From assembly GCA_032718475.1 (NCBI GenBank), contig JAUCBJ010007973.1, positions 1-40,597 on the forward strand: DNA of 40,597 bases, read 5' to 3'. The notes under the pieces are model-generated. The model searched no databases. It saw only the letters and a program-made list of their open reading frames with translations, and was not told the DNA's origin. This document shows positions 1 through 9,041 of the stretch, one piece after another. How positions within the stretch are numbered: the stretch's first letter is position 1; each line of letters opens with the position of its first letter. This DNA comes from Nemertoderma westbladi. Taxonomy: Eukaryota; Xenacoelomorpha; Nemertodermatida; Nemertodermatidae. Both the position numbers and the translations under genes were made by a program.

Positions 1-2
1 AT

Positions 3-114
3 GGTCGGAAAACGACAGCTGATAAAATGATACTGATGTGTCTCAGATTTTCGTTTTTAGGTCGATACCCAATGCTGGTATCAGTATCATTTTATGTGGT
101 GTCGTTTTCCGACC
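3..114. mobile_element. Short snap-back MITE
   Basis: The first about 35 bases (3-37) recur as reverse complement at 80-114. Both ends read GGTCGGAAAACGAC inwards and both arms carry TAAAATGATACTGAT, so the segment folds into one long hairpin. There is no coding capacity. This is typical of a miniature inverted-repeat element. No clear target-site duplication is visible, so the superfamily is not assigned. Confidence 0.7.
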
Positions 115-116
115 AA

Positions 117-1263
117 CGAATATACAACGCGTAAGATAATGTATAAATTATTAAGGAGATAACACAATGTCAGAGTGAGAACAAAAAAATTAGATATGGT
201 ATCAATATATTACCATGAAGATTACTAGAAGTGATGAATTTTATTAAAAACATTCACTTATATATATAAATTTGTGATGTGGCATAGTCAACGAAGAAGA
301 GATGGTACGTGTCATAATCATCGACGAATAAGAAAAGAGATGGAGTGCAACGTGGATGAATGGTTGGTTGCCTGAATAGGAAATACGTGAAAGAATATGA
401 ATCATAGGGTTGTGTGTGTAATAATCAATAATTATTATAATAAAAACGTGCAGTATATAATGTTAGTGGTGGTAGCCTTTCAATATGACACAGATGCTGC
501 GGGATTGGTTAGGTTGAGTAACTACTATGCAAATGTTCGTATACGTGTAGCTGGAAACGTGGCGGAATTTCAACACGTATCCTACTGCAGGACTGGTAGG
601 CTGCTTGGTTGGTTGGATTGGTGACAGCCGTGCTGGAGTTGGCAATCAATATAATATCTGATGTAGTTGGTGGCCACGTTGTCGGCATATACAGTATACA
701 GTGGTTGGTTGGTTGCGTGAATAGGAAATAACTATGGAAATGTTCGTATTCGTGTAGCCGGAAACGTGGCGGATTGGTAGGTTGCTCGGTTGAATGGATT
801 GGTGACAGCCGTCGAAGAGTTGGCGATCGAATCGATATAATAGGGTAGTGTGGGGCTAGCCACACGATGAGAGGTTTGGGTACGCGAAGATGAATATGCT
901 ATGGTTGGTTGATGCAACGACACGAACCAATACGCGCGGGAGGTAACAGCTGTAGGAGTAAGGCGGGCATCGCGAGGTTAGGCTACGCGTAGGTGATAGG
1001 CAGCGATTGGTTGAAGGCAACGAGGCGAATCAATATTGATGGTGACAGATGGTCATTAAACACCTCGATTTAGCACCGGAATTTGGCATTTTTTAATTGC
1101 CTCCGAGATGTGGCCCGTAGCCCAGGCTAGGGAGGAGTGAGTGGAGGGCTATGCTTCTCCTACTACTTACCCCTCGGTGGTCAAGTTGGTTTCAAAGCGG
1201 AAACAACTGGAAACACATTTTCGTAGCCGTGTAGATAAACTATTCCCGAAAAGTTGTTAATGG
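117..1263. repeat. Non-coding flank with a diverged tandem duplication
   Basis: A block at about 531-690 (starting AAATGTTCGTA, then GTGTAGC, GGAAACGTGGCGG and GGATTGGTGACAGCCG) recurs in diverged form at about 732-860. A GGTTGGTTGGTTG word precedes each region (about 361 and 703). Short open frames here have no family resemblance and overlap on both strands. I see no supported gene. Confidence 0.5.
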
Positions 1264-1305
1264 AATCACGATCTAACAATCACGATCTAACAATCACGAT
1301 CTAAC
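1264..1305. repeat. Three copies of a 14-bp unit
   Basis: AATCACGATCTAAC is repeated three times perfectly. The following stretch to about 1740 is AT-rich and shows nothing I can support as a gene. Confidence 0.8.
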
Positions 1306-1748
1306 AATGTGTCTAAATTGAAACAGTTGGATTTCTCGGAAATCACTACAGTACTTTTGACAAATTTATGGTCTATAGGAATTATTTTCCTTGTGCGTGT
1401 ACTTTTATTTATATTTGTTACATTGATATGCAGCCCAGAATTGTACTGTATTTTATCATATCTGCCTTTTATTGTCGGCAAGTCCGAATTAAATTTAATT
1501 AATTAATTGTAATTTCCATAATTAACAAAACTTGCTGCAGCTCGTTCGTTATATTTCACCTGTAAACTGATAGAAACAACCAGTTTAAATATCGGAAATC
1601 TGAAAAGTCTGATTATGATTATTATGATTTATTATTACTGTATGATTAATGACAATGATTACAGTAGCACAAAACTGCAAAAGCTCGCTGAAAATAAAAT
1701 TCACTACCGGTATCTCAATGACACACGGACTGACACTGGCAGGTAGCA

Positions 1749-3612
1749 CGAACTTAGTTCCAATCGCACATTTTCAAAGGCGAACTTAGTTCCAATTGAA
1801 ACGAATTTAGTTCCAAAATAAATTTTACAAAGCGAACTTAGTTCCAATCGAGGCGAACTTAGTTCCAATCCCAGAATATCAAAACGAACTTAGTTCCAAT
1901 GGATGCGAATTTAGTTCCAATGGAAGCGAATTTAGTTCCAATGGATGCGAATTTAGTTCCAATGGATGCGAATTTAGTTCCAATGGAAGCGAATTTAGTT
2001 CCAATGGATGCGAATTTAGTTCCAATGGAAGCGAATTTAGTTCCAATGGAAGCGAATTTAGTTCCAATGCGTACGAACTTAGTTCCAATGTTTCAATCGT
2101 TGGGATAGCCACGTAAGTAGGCCAAGCCTATTGCCTATTGCCACTATTTGGGATGGGTCAGGGTCAACAATAGTTGCAAAACCCTTCTGTTATATTTCAA
2201 AAACGAATTATTATTAATGAATTAAATGTATGATGACACATTTTGAAATATATAATTAATCACGAGTGTACTGATACTGACTGACTGAGTCTGTAGCATT
2301 ATATATTCAAGTCATACACATTGTGCCATTTTCACACCAAATTCAATATTTACCAGTTGTTTCGGTTTAGGAAGATGGGCGTTGTTTGGGTTAAGAGGTT
2401 GGGTGTTGTATGGGATAAGATTGTTTTGGTTAGGAGGTTGGGCGTTTTGGGTTAGTTATTTACAATTATTATTTAATCATCCACCTAGTGGTGTCATTAA
2501 ACAGATTCTTCGCCAACTACGTGGCTCGCCCCACACCTGAAACATTGGAACTAAATTCGCTTCCATTGGAACTAAATTCGCATCCATTGGAACTAAATTC
2601 GCTTGCGTTGGAACTAAGTTTGTTTTCGTTTTTTTTCTAGTTATTAGAACTAAGTTCGCGTAAATTGGAACTAAATTCGCCAAAATTGGAACTAAATTCG
2701 TTTCCATTGGAACTAAATTCGCATGAGGCTTAAATTGGAACTAAGTACGGGGAATCCAATTTAAGCCTCATGCGAATTTAGTTCCAATGGAAACGAATTT
2801 AGTTCCAATGGGTGCGAATTTAGTTCCAATGGAAGCGAATTTAGTTCCAATGTTTCAGGTGTGGGGCGAGCCACGTAGTGGCGAAGAATCAGTTTAATGC
2901 CACTATTAGGTGGATGGTTAAATAATAATTGTAAATAACTAACCCAAAACAATCTTATCCCAAACAACGCCCAACCTCTTAACCCAAACAATTCAATTCA
3001 ATTCAATTCTATTTATTCATTTATAATAATATTCATAGTAAAAAACAACGCCCAAGCTCTTAACCCAAACTACGCCCAACCTTCTAACCTAAACAACGCC
3101 CATCTACCTAACCCAAACAACTGCTATTGTATTTGGTGTAAAAATGGCACAATGTGCATGACTTGAGTATATAATACTACAGACTCAGTCAGTCAGTATC
3201 AGTATACTCATGATTAATAAATACTGTATATGTGTAATTATAGATTTAATTCATTAATAATAATTAGTTTATAAAAAAATGAGAAGGGTTTTACAATTAT
3301 TTGCAATTATTTTTGACCCTGACCCACCCGAAATAGTGGCAATACGCAATAGGCTTCGCCTGCTACGTGGCTATCCCCACGATTGAAACATTGGAACTAA
3401 GTTCGAATCCATTGGAACTAAATTCGCATGCATTGGAACTGAATTCGCCCGCATTGGAACTAAGTTCGTTTTGATAATCTGGGATTGGAACTAAGTTCGC
3501 CTCGATTGGAACTAAGGAACTAAGTTCGTTTTATAAAATTTATTTTGGAACTAAATTCGTTTCAATTGGAACTAAGTTCGCCTTTGAAAATGTGCGATTG
3601 GAACTAAGTTCG
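1749..3612. mobile_element. 1.86-kb long inverted repeat built on a GAACTTAGTTCCAAT minisatellite
   Basis: The left arm (1749-2738) and right arm (2756-3612) are imperfect reverse complements. The innermost stem is 2721-2738 against 2756-2773, around a loop of about 17 bases. Each arm has, from outside in: spaced copies of CGAACTTAGTTCCAAT, a tight minisatellite of (G)CGAATTTAGTTCCAATGGA units, a unique stretch (with GCCACGTA, CTGACCC/GGGTCAGGGT and ACTGAGTC-like words), a GGGCGTTGTTTGGGTTA-like repeat, and a second minisatellite block. The right arm has an extra AATTC-rich insert at about 2990-3048. The open frames inside come from the repeats. This is best read as a fold-back transposon. 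Confidence 0.75.
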
Positions 3613-3775
3613 TTCGATCGTTCTTCACTTGAATCAAAGGATAAAATAATTTTTTTTGTTTTATGGTTAGGGTTTCAAGCATGGTGAACCAATTAATAAT
3701 TGTATTACAGTTACAGATTGAATCTAAAACAAATAACCCCCCTAATTCCCGACTTATTCACATGTAAGTATAATT
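3613..3775. other. AT-rich spacer 3' of the 414-residue frame
   Basis: This lies between the fold-back element and the stop codon at 3776-3778. It is probably 3' untranslated or intergenic DNA. I see nothing else in it. Confidence 0.4.
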
Positions 3776-5020
3776 TCATGTTCGGGTGCTTTTTCTAAAT
3801 GTAATCGGTTTACGTGACGTATTTGTATTTCCATTGATATGCGTCACTTTTCTTCTTTTTAATTTATTCGCGTGGGAGTGAATTGTGATTGGCTGTGGCA
3901 GTCGGCAAATCAACGTTTCATATTTGCTTCGCAATTGCTGTGGGTTGTAACTGCCTCTCACGTAAACATCGCAAACTGACAAAGGTATGGTAGCTCTGCG
4001 ATTGGTTTTCATATCGCCGCGGGCAGCGAACCGAGAGGGACTGCTGCGTACTGCATCCACGTGACTCAACAAACCGCGGAACTTATTGCAAAGAACCTGT
4101 ACCGAATCGATTCGATTGGGGGTCGACAAACTCTCTAAGACGTCAGATGCGCTTGGGAAGACATCCACGTCGCCACGGTAACCCGGGTAGAAGTACCGGC
4201 CACTTACCAACGGCTCCTTATTGGTCGCCAGGATCGGTTCTCCGTGATTATCACCTCCAACCCCTACGCCAGAACCTTCCGTTTCACTAGAGGGAGAGAG
4301 TGATTGATTCCGATCTGACGCAACACTAGACGGGGCAGAAATCTGGGTTAACAATTCCCTCGGAGTTAGTGGATGTTTTATATCGATAGATGGCGTTTCT
4401 TGCCGTTGTGTGTCAGACGGCATTAGTGATGGTTTATTACCTTTTTTCCTTGGCTCTTCTTTATTTACTATTCTGGACATTTTTTGCACCGGAAGTGGCT
4501 GACTAGGAATCCCCAGACCCACTTGCACTTTCCTCCCCAGGGCCAGATAATAAGACTCCATGCATTTCTGATATTTATAGCTCTGCATATACTCTGAAAT
4601 ATTCTTAAAATGGTTGAATACAAATGGATCGCGATGGCATTGGTTGACAGGAATGGCAGTAGTTCGAGCCATACCAGCTGATGAAATCCCACCGCCTATC
4701 GCTTTGTTATTGACGGTTCGTGCTGTTTTTGATGGGACGGCTTTCACAGAATAACACTCGGTACACACGACACCCCAAGGGGCCAAGCACGTGTTGCATG
4801 TATTAACGAAATCCCAGGAACTTAAATTTTGCGAAATTTGAAGTAAATGATCAATTCTATCAGTTTCGTATAACATTAGTTTCGAATAGAATTGGTTGTC
4901 ATTCGGTTCGATTTCCTCACAAAGTGAAGGTGTCGAGGGTGTAAATTTATTATTCTTTATTAACTTCCGTATTTTTTTCTTGGGACGAGTTTTCATGCTA
5001 GTCGCTAACTCTTCTGACAT
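3776..5020 (-). CDS. Unrecognised 414-residue protein with CX2CX7CX2C motif
   Basis: A single open frame runs from ATG at 5020-5018 to TGA at 3778-3776. I do not recognise the family. The N-terminus is basic (RPKKKIRKLIK near residues 12-22). Residues 75-89 carry CNTC...CTEC with seven residues between the pairs (LAPWGVV), a possible zinc knuckle. Residues about 100-190 look like a folded, moderately hydrophobic segment with MESYYLALGRK. Residues about 190-290 are Ser/Pro/Glu-rich and probably disordered. The C-terminus is basic again (KLKRRK). A TTTACTTTAG sequence lies just upstream (to 5048) and the frame is open from there, so this could be an internal or last exon with an earlier start; a TAG sits in frame across that junction. 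Base composition is richer in GC than the flanks. It does not join in frame to the last PPIP5K exon. It could be a separate gene or an old coding relic. Confidence 0.6.
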   Translation of the reverse strand: MSEELATSMKTRPKKKIRKLIKNNKFTPSTPSLCEEIEPNDNQFYSKLMLYETDRIDHLLQISQNLSSWDFVNTCNTCLAPWGVVCTECYSVKAVPSKTARTVNNKAIGGGISSAGMARTTAIPVNQCHRDPFVFNHFKNISEYMQSYKYQKCMESYYLALGRKVQVGLGIPSQPLPVQKMSRIVNKEEPRKKGNKPSLMPSDTQRQETPSIDIKHPLTPRELLTQISAPSSVASDRNQSLSPSSETEGSGVGVGGDNHGEPILATNKEPLVSGRYFYPGYRGDVDVFPSASDVLESLSTPNRIDSVQVLCNKFRGLLSHVDAVRSSPSRFAARGDMKTNRRATIPLSVCDVYVRGSYNPQQLRSKYETLICRLPQPITIHSHANKLKRRKVTHINGNTNTSRKPITFRKSTRT

Positions 5021-5048
5021 CCTTCTCACATTAGTGGGCTTATTCTAA

Positions 5049-6605
5049 AGTAAAACTGCCTATAATTATTATTTTTATAAATCTGTTTATTATTCTGCTG
5101 TAAATCTTATTTTCGCAGTAAAATAAAAAACATCAAATGAATAAAAAACTACCAGAATATGAAAGTCACGATACGAAATACGAAATATTTTTAGTACCAG
5201 TAAGTTATATTTAATCAGAATTATTAGATTAGTAAAATTATTTGGTTATTCCATTTAAGAATCCTACATCTGCTAGCAGTGCACGCGATATAAGAAGTAT
5301 TAAAAAGATTTATATAGGCCTACTGTATATATATTATATTTATTTCTATATTTAAATATTTAATATGTGATAAATAAAATGTTTACTCTAACAGTGCGAT
5401 TGAGACTTAAATCAATATCATTATAGCTGAATAAATCTGAATAAATACACGGATAAGATATTATCACAATTAGAAATGTTAAAGTTTATAACAGAAATAA
5501 TAAATAGCAGCCACAATTAATAGTAGGAATGATTTTATTATGTGGTTGTCAGAGCAACTTAGAAGATAGATACTAACTATTCAATAGGAGCTCAGGTATC
5601 TAACACCCACCCAGCAAATACAATACAGTTAGTAGCAAGGATATCCATGAGCTGGGTTCTACAGTATAGTGGTTGCTTCCCAGAGCCCGAGCGAGAGACA
5701 GGCAAGCAGGCGGTGAGCGAAATTGGAAGAAATGAAAAATCGATTGCATTGGAGCAAGGTTGGTTTGTTCCATGTGGGGTAAAGAGTTTACTGTTTCAGT
5801 ATGGATATGATAAAAGGCGGCGAGAGATTAGGGTAAATTATTAACTTTATTTAATTTAAATATATCTTCATAGCGAAAAATGGGGGGTTGTGCTTCCTCA
5901 GACCAGACCTCAACTGATATATGGTACCAATCGAAATTATTCACAACTAAATGAACGAAAAATCAGTAATAATAATATCTTACATGCGCCTAACGGTTTT
6001 CTGCTATTAGGCCCATCATATTCTCTTTACAAAATGACACAACTGGTATTTAATGTGAATCTGTATTCTATAATTCTCCATGAATTGAGGAGACGGGGGG
6101 TGGGGGGGGGGGGGGGGGGGACTGGACGAAAATCCCATCTTGTCGAATTAACATCCCGCCTCAACGTTGGAAAGAAGCAGGTTACAGTGGCGCGTTATTC
6201 TAACCAAAACAATAAACTAAACACAATAGAACAGCAGGTTACAGTTTTAATTTTGAGAGTAATCAGCTGTTATTTGCGTCCAATTTCCCCTGGGGAGGGA
6301 TGAATTTTCATTACATCCAGAATCCCCCCCCCCCCCCCAACCCATTGCATGTTACCTCCACATTCCAATTACTAAAAAGTTAATAATTACCGGAACTTAC
6401 TTATATCACTTATATTTATTAAATTATTAAACGCAATTAATTAATTAATTTAACATAATATAATATATTTTGCACATAATATTTCAATGCCTAAACTACT
6501 CTGGTACCAAATAGATCCTATCTATAGGCAATAAAATCCTTGCATATTACTACAACTACAAACTGTAGTACTACCGGTATCTATTACCCTGGCCTGGGTG
6601 GGTAC
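5049..6605. other. Intergenic, AT-rich, with homopolymer G and C runs
   Basis: Mostly AT-rich DNA. A more GC-rich patch at about 5640-5830 could be an upstream exon or promoter of the 414-residue gene, but no splice pair is convincing. A run of 19 G at 6102-6120 is followed by a run of 15 C at 6324-6338. The small open frames across them are not credible genes. Confidence 0.5.
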
Positions 6606-6962
6606 TAGTGTTTAAACGGGATCCCGATTTTCGGGATCGGGATTGCAATTTTGGATTCATTTCCTTTAAGTTAATAGTGTAGTGGCGGGTTTTTGGTAAC
6701 ACTCACTTTATTTTACACTTCTGAAATATTAGTGAGATAAAGTTATATTAAAATTATTTTGCAATTGATTCCTGGATGTTTACTGACATAGAAATTCGTT
6801 ATAATCGAAACATATCCGTTCTGCTGGAACTATTTATCAGATATTAAACAAATTTACTTAACTATATTTACTTCGAGATCCCGGTACTAAAAAGTCGGGA
6901 TAGGGATTGCATTTTTAGCCGGGATCCCGGTTTTTCGGGATCTGGATCCCGTTTAAACACTA
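6606..6962. mobile_element. hAT-type MITE with near-perfect 8-bp target duplication
   Basis: The terminal inverted repeats start TAGTGTTTAAACGGGATCCC and extend inwards through further GGGATC palindromes. The 8 bases before (GTGGGTAC) and after (GTGAGTAC) match at 7 of 8. Eight-base duplications and TAGTG/CAGTG ends are the hallmark of the hAT superfamily. The 357-bp body has no open frame, so it is non-autonomous. Confidence 0.8.
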
Positions 6963-8140
6963 GTGAGTACTGTAACACAATAATAATAAACTAATAACTC
7001 GGCACCAATTCTGGGATAACAGCTAAAACGTTTGTTACAGCACATTGGCACCCGGTGCTTAATCCTTTAGTTATAGAATTTATTATTTTTAATTAAGTCA
7101 AGCAATTATTATAGAAGTATAAAACTACCGGTAGGTATAGAAACTAAAATGGAACTGATGGATGCAATCAGTGAGAGTCAGCCATTCGTCGGATTCTTAA
7201 TGCAACTCTTAAAGATCACGCGAGCCAGGTATCTACAGTGGGGTCGTGATTGGTGAATGTTTGTGATGCTGCTTCACAGTTGTTAGTTAATGCACACATA
7301 CACACACTACTCTTGATTGTTTCACATTGATTTAATTGTTTCCTATTATGACTTAATTTAGCGAAGTCCTAATAATATATACAGCTTCACCTCTAGAATA
7401 ATCATGTAGTATAATATACAAAACCGCTTATCATTTAGTGAAGTTAATATCACTTGCGTAATTTAATAACTATTCCCATTAATCCAAATGGAGTGACGCC
7501 AATATTCGACGTTATTATAACACCATTATTTTATGAAAATTGAAACTGATATAATATTCAATTTAAAACCTGTAAACAAATTAGTTTCTGTCATCAATAT
7601 ATTCGAAGCGATTCAATTCTAAGCAGACAGCCGCATATATGAATAACTGTGATTGGTTCTACCGTTAAGCAGTTTTATCCCAAAATTGTAACATTACTCA
7701 ACGCCGTTAGTATTAACAGCGAGTTGTTATTTAGCACTTTACAACTTTAGAGGACATTACAGCATTGTATTGGCCTGTACATTTAGTATTGTATTTGGTG
7801 TTATCCGTTAAGTAATGTCCCCGTTCCCCTTAGTGGACATTACTTAACGCCGTCATGGTTACCACGTAAACAATAAGTGGAAATTTGCCTGACAGCCAGA
7901 TAGGCCTACTGCATTACCTACCGGTAGGCGGGTTAGCTATTAATAACCAGTAGGGCCTATCTATATTATAACATGGCTCCAAACGCCACCATAAATATAA
8001 GCTAACTTATTTATAACATAATTTATGTCAATTTTACATTTATTTATACAGCAACTAATATAATTTGTGCAGTTTCTATCACTTATAATGTATATGTACA
8101 ATCATTTCGTAATGTTACAATTTTTGAATAAAACTACATT
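6963..8140. other. Intergenic DNA with a 14-bp palindrome
   Basis: No gene is supported. GTTAAGTAATGTCC at 7807-7820 recurs as its reverse complement at 7835-7848, and related words (GTAACATTACTCAACGCCG, GAGGACATTACAG) lie at about 7690-7760, suggesting another small decayed inverted-repeat element. Confidence 0.45.
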
Positions 8141-8277
8141 ACATACTTGTTGCAAAGTACTTTACAGTGTTCTGATCCTCGTGGCTTTATTTTCCGTCAC
8201 TCACTAACGTTCGTTCGTGTAACAAAGCCACTCGGATCATCACACTGTAAAGTGCTACTTTACACACACAAGTATGT
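8141..8277. mobile_element. 137-bp palindromic MITE (family shared with 29498-29612)
   Basis: The ends ACATACTTGT and ACAAGTATGT are inverted. Further in, AAGTACTTTACAGTGT pairs with ACACTGTAAAGTGCTACTTT, and GATCCTCGTGGCTTT pairs with AAAGCCACTCGGATC. A second, diverged copy lies inside the PPIP5K intron at 29498-29612 (shared GATCCTCG, ACGTTCGTTCGTGT and GGATC words). Confidence 0.7.
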
Positions 8278-8737
8278 AAATAGTTATTACACCACTTGAA
8301 AGTAATTCTTTACTATACTTTACTGCAAAAGGTTAGACACATTGGCACAGAATAGCTCGTGGTTTTACTAGCAAGTTAAACGTATTTATTATGGGCAGTG
8401 TAGTTCATTAAGTATACCATATTCGTTAGCAAAGTTTATCCTAAAAAATTATCAAAAGTATCACATCGTACGTCCTCCTATGTGTATTCTGGAATATCAC
8501 ATTGGGAAGGCCGTCTTATAAGTAAATAATTCATATCATTTGAGAGATTCTGAAATTTCTATTAAACTTTTGAGAAATTTTCATGTAACTTTTGGGAATT
8601 TTTGCACAACCTTTGTAAACGGAAATGATAGCGCTTTAGGAACCCCCAACCCGCTGCGATTAAATCAATCCGTATACAAATACCGAACGGAAACCATAAA
8701 CATCTGCGGTAGGTACACGAGTCACCATAGAATCCAC
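8278..8737 (-). other. Probable PPIP5K 3' untranslated region with AATAAA
   Basis: Immediately downstream of the predicted stop codon on the minus strand. AATAAA (8390-8385 on the minus strand) is a candidate polyadenylation signal about 350 bases after the stop. The more GC-rich composition persists to about 8640 before turning AT-rich. Confidence 0.4.
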
Positions 8738-9041
8738 TCACTCTACGGAATTAAACCTCGCCGGCAGTTCCGGTTTATCTACAGAAATAACTCCGCGTTT
8801 AGAACAATTGTTTTCAATCGAATCCGAAACCGAAACTTTACTAGTTTCTGTTATATTTGCGACAGTTGCTGATTGGTCACTTGCACCGCATGTACAGGGA
8901 TGTTGTTCCCCGGGAGTCTTGGGATTATTCATAGGAGACGGAGAAACCGTTTTAGAGGATTTTAATTCTTCCATCGACGACTTGCTCCTAAGTCTCGACA
9001 AACCTGTATTTTTATCGTCTTCAATTTGTATTGACATTCGT
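8738..9041 (-). CDS. PPIP5K: PPIP5K exon 17 in window (last coding exon)
   Basis: The acceptor is a pyrimidine tract ending TCTCAG at 9042. The first base (A) completes an Arg codon with the AG of the preceding exon. It encodes residues 1237-1336 of the in-window protein: Ser/Lys/Glu-rich, hydrophilic, with no domain I recognise. TGA is at 8740-8738. The sequence GA|GTGAGT overlaps this stop, so it could be spliced out in some transcripts. The phase match with exon 16 is the main evidence that this is the tail of PPIP5K. Confidence 0.6.

Noticed and set aside
397-923. Several 60-118 codon frames on both strands
   Set aside because: They come from a diverged duplication in non-coding DNA and match no family.
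1309-1506. 65-codon plus-strand frame with a hydrophobic segment
   Set aside because: AT-rich, overlapped by a similar-length frame on the other strand; no signal of a real gene.
5647-6303. Plus-strand frames of 65 and 137 codons
   Set aside because: The second is held open by a poly-G run, the first has no homology or splice context.
3776-9041. Joining the 414-residue frame to PPIP5K as its last exon
   Set aside because: The exon 17 donor over the stop would be phase 2, and in that frame the candidate acceptor at 5048 meets TGA within a few codons.
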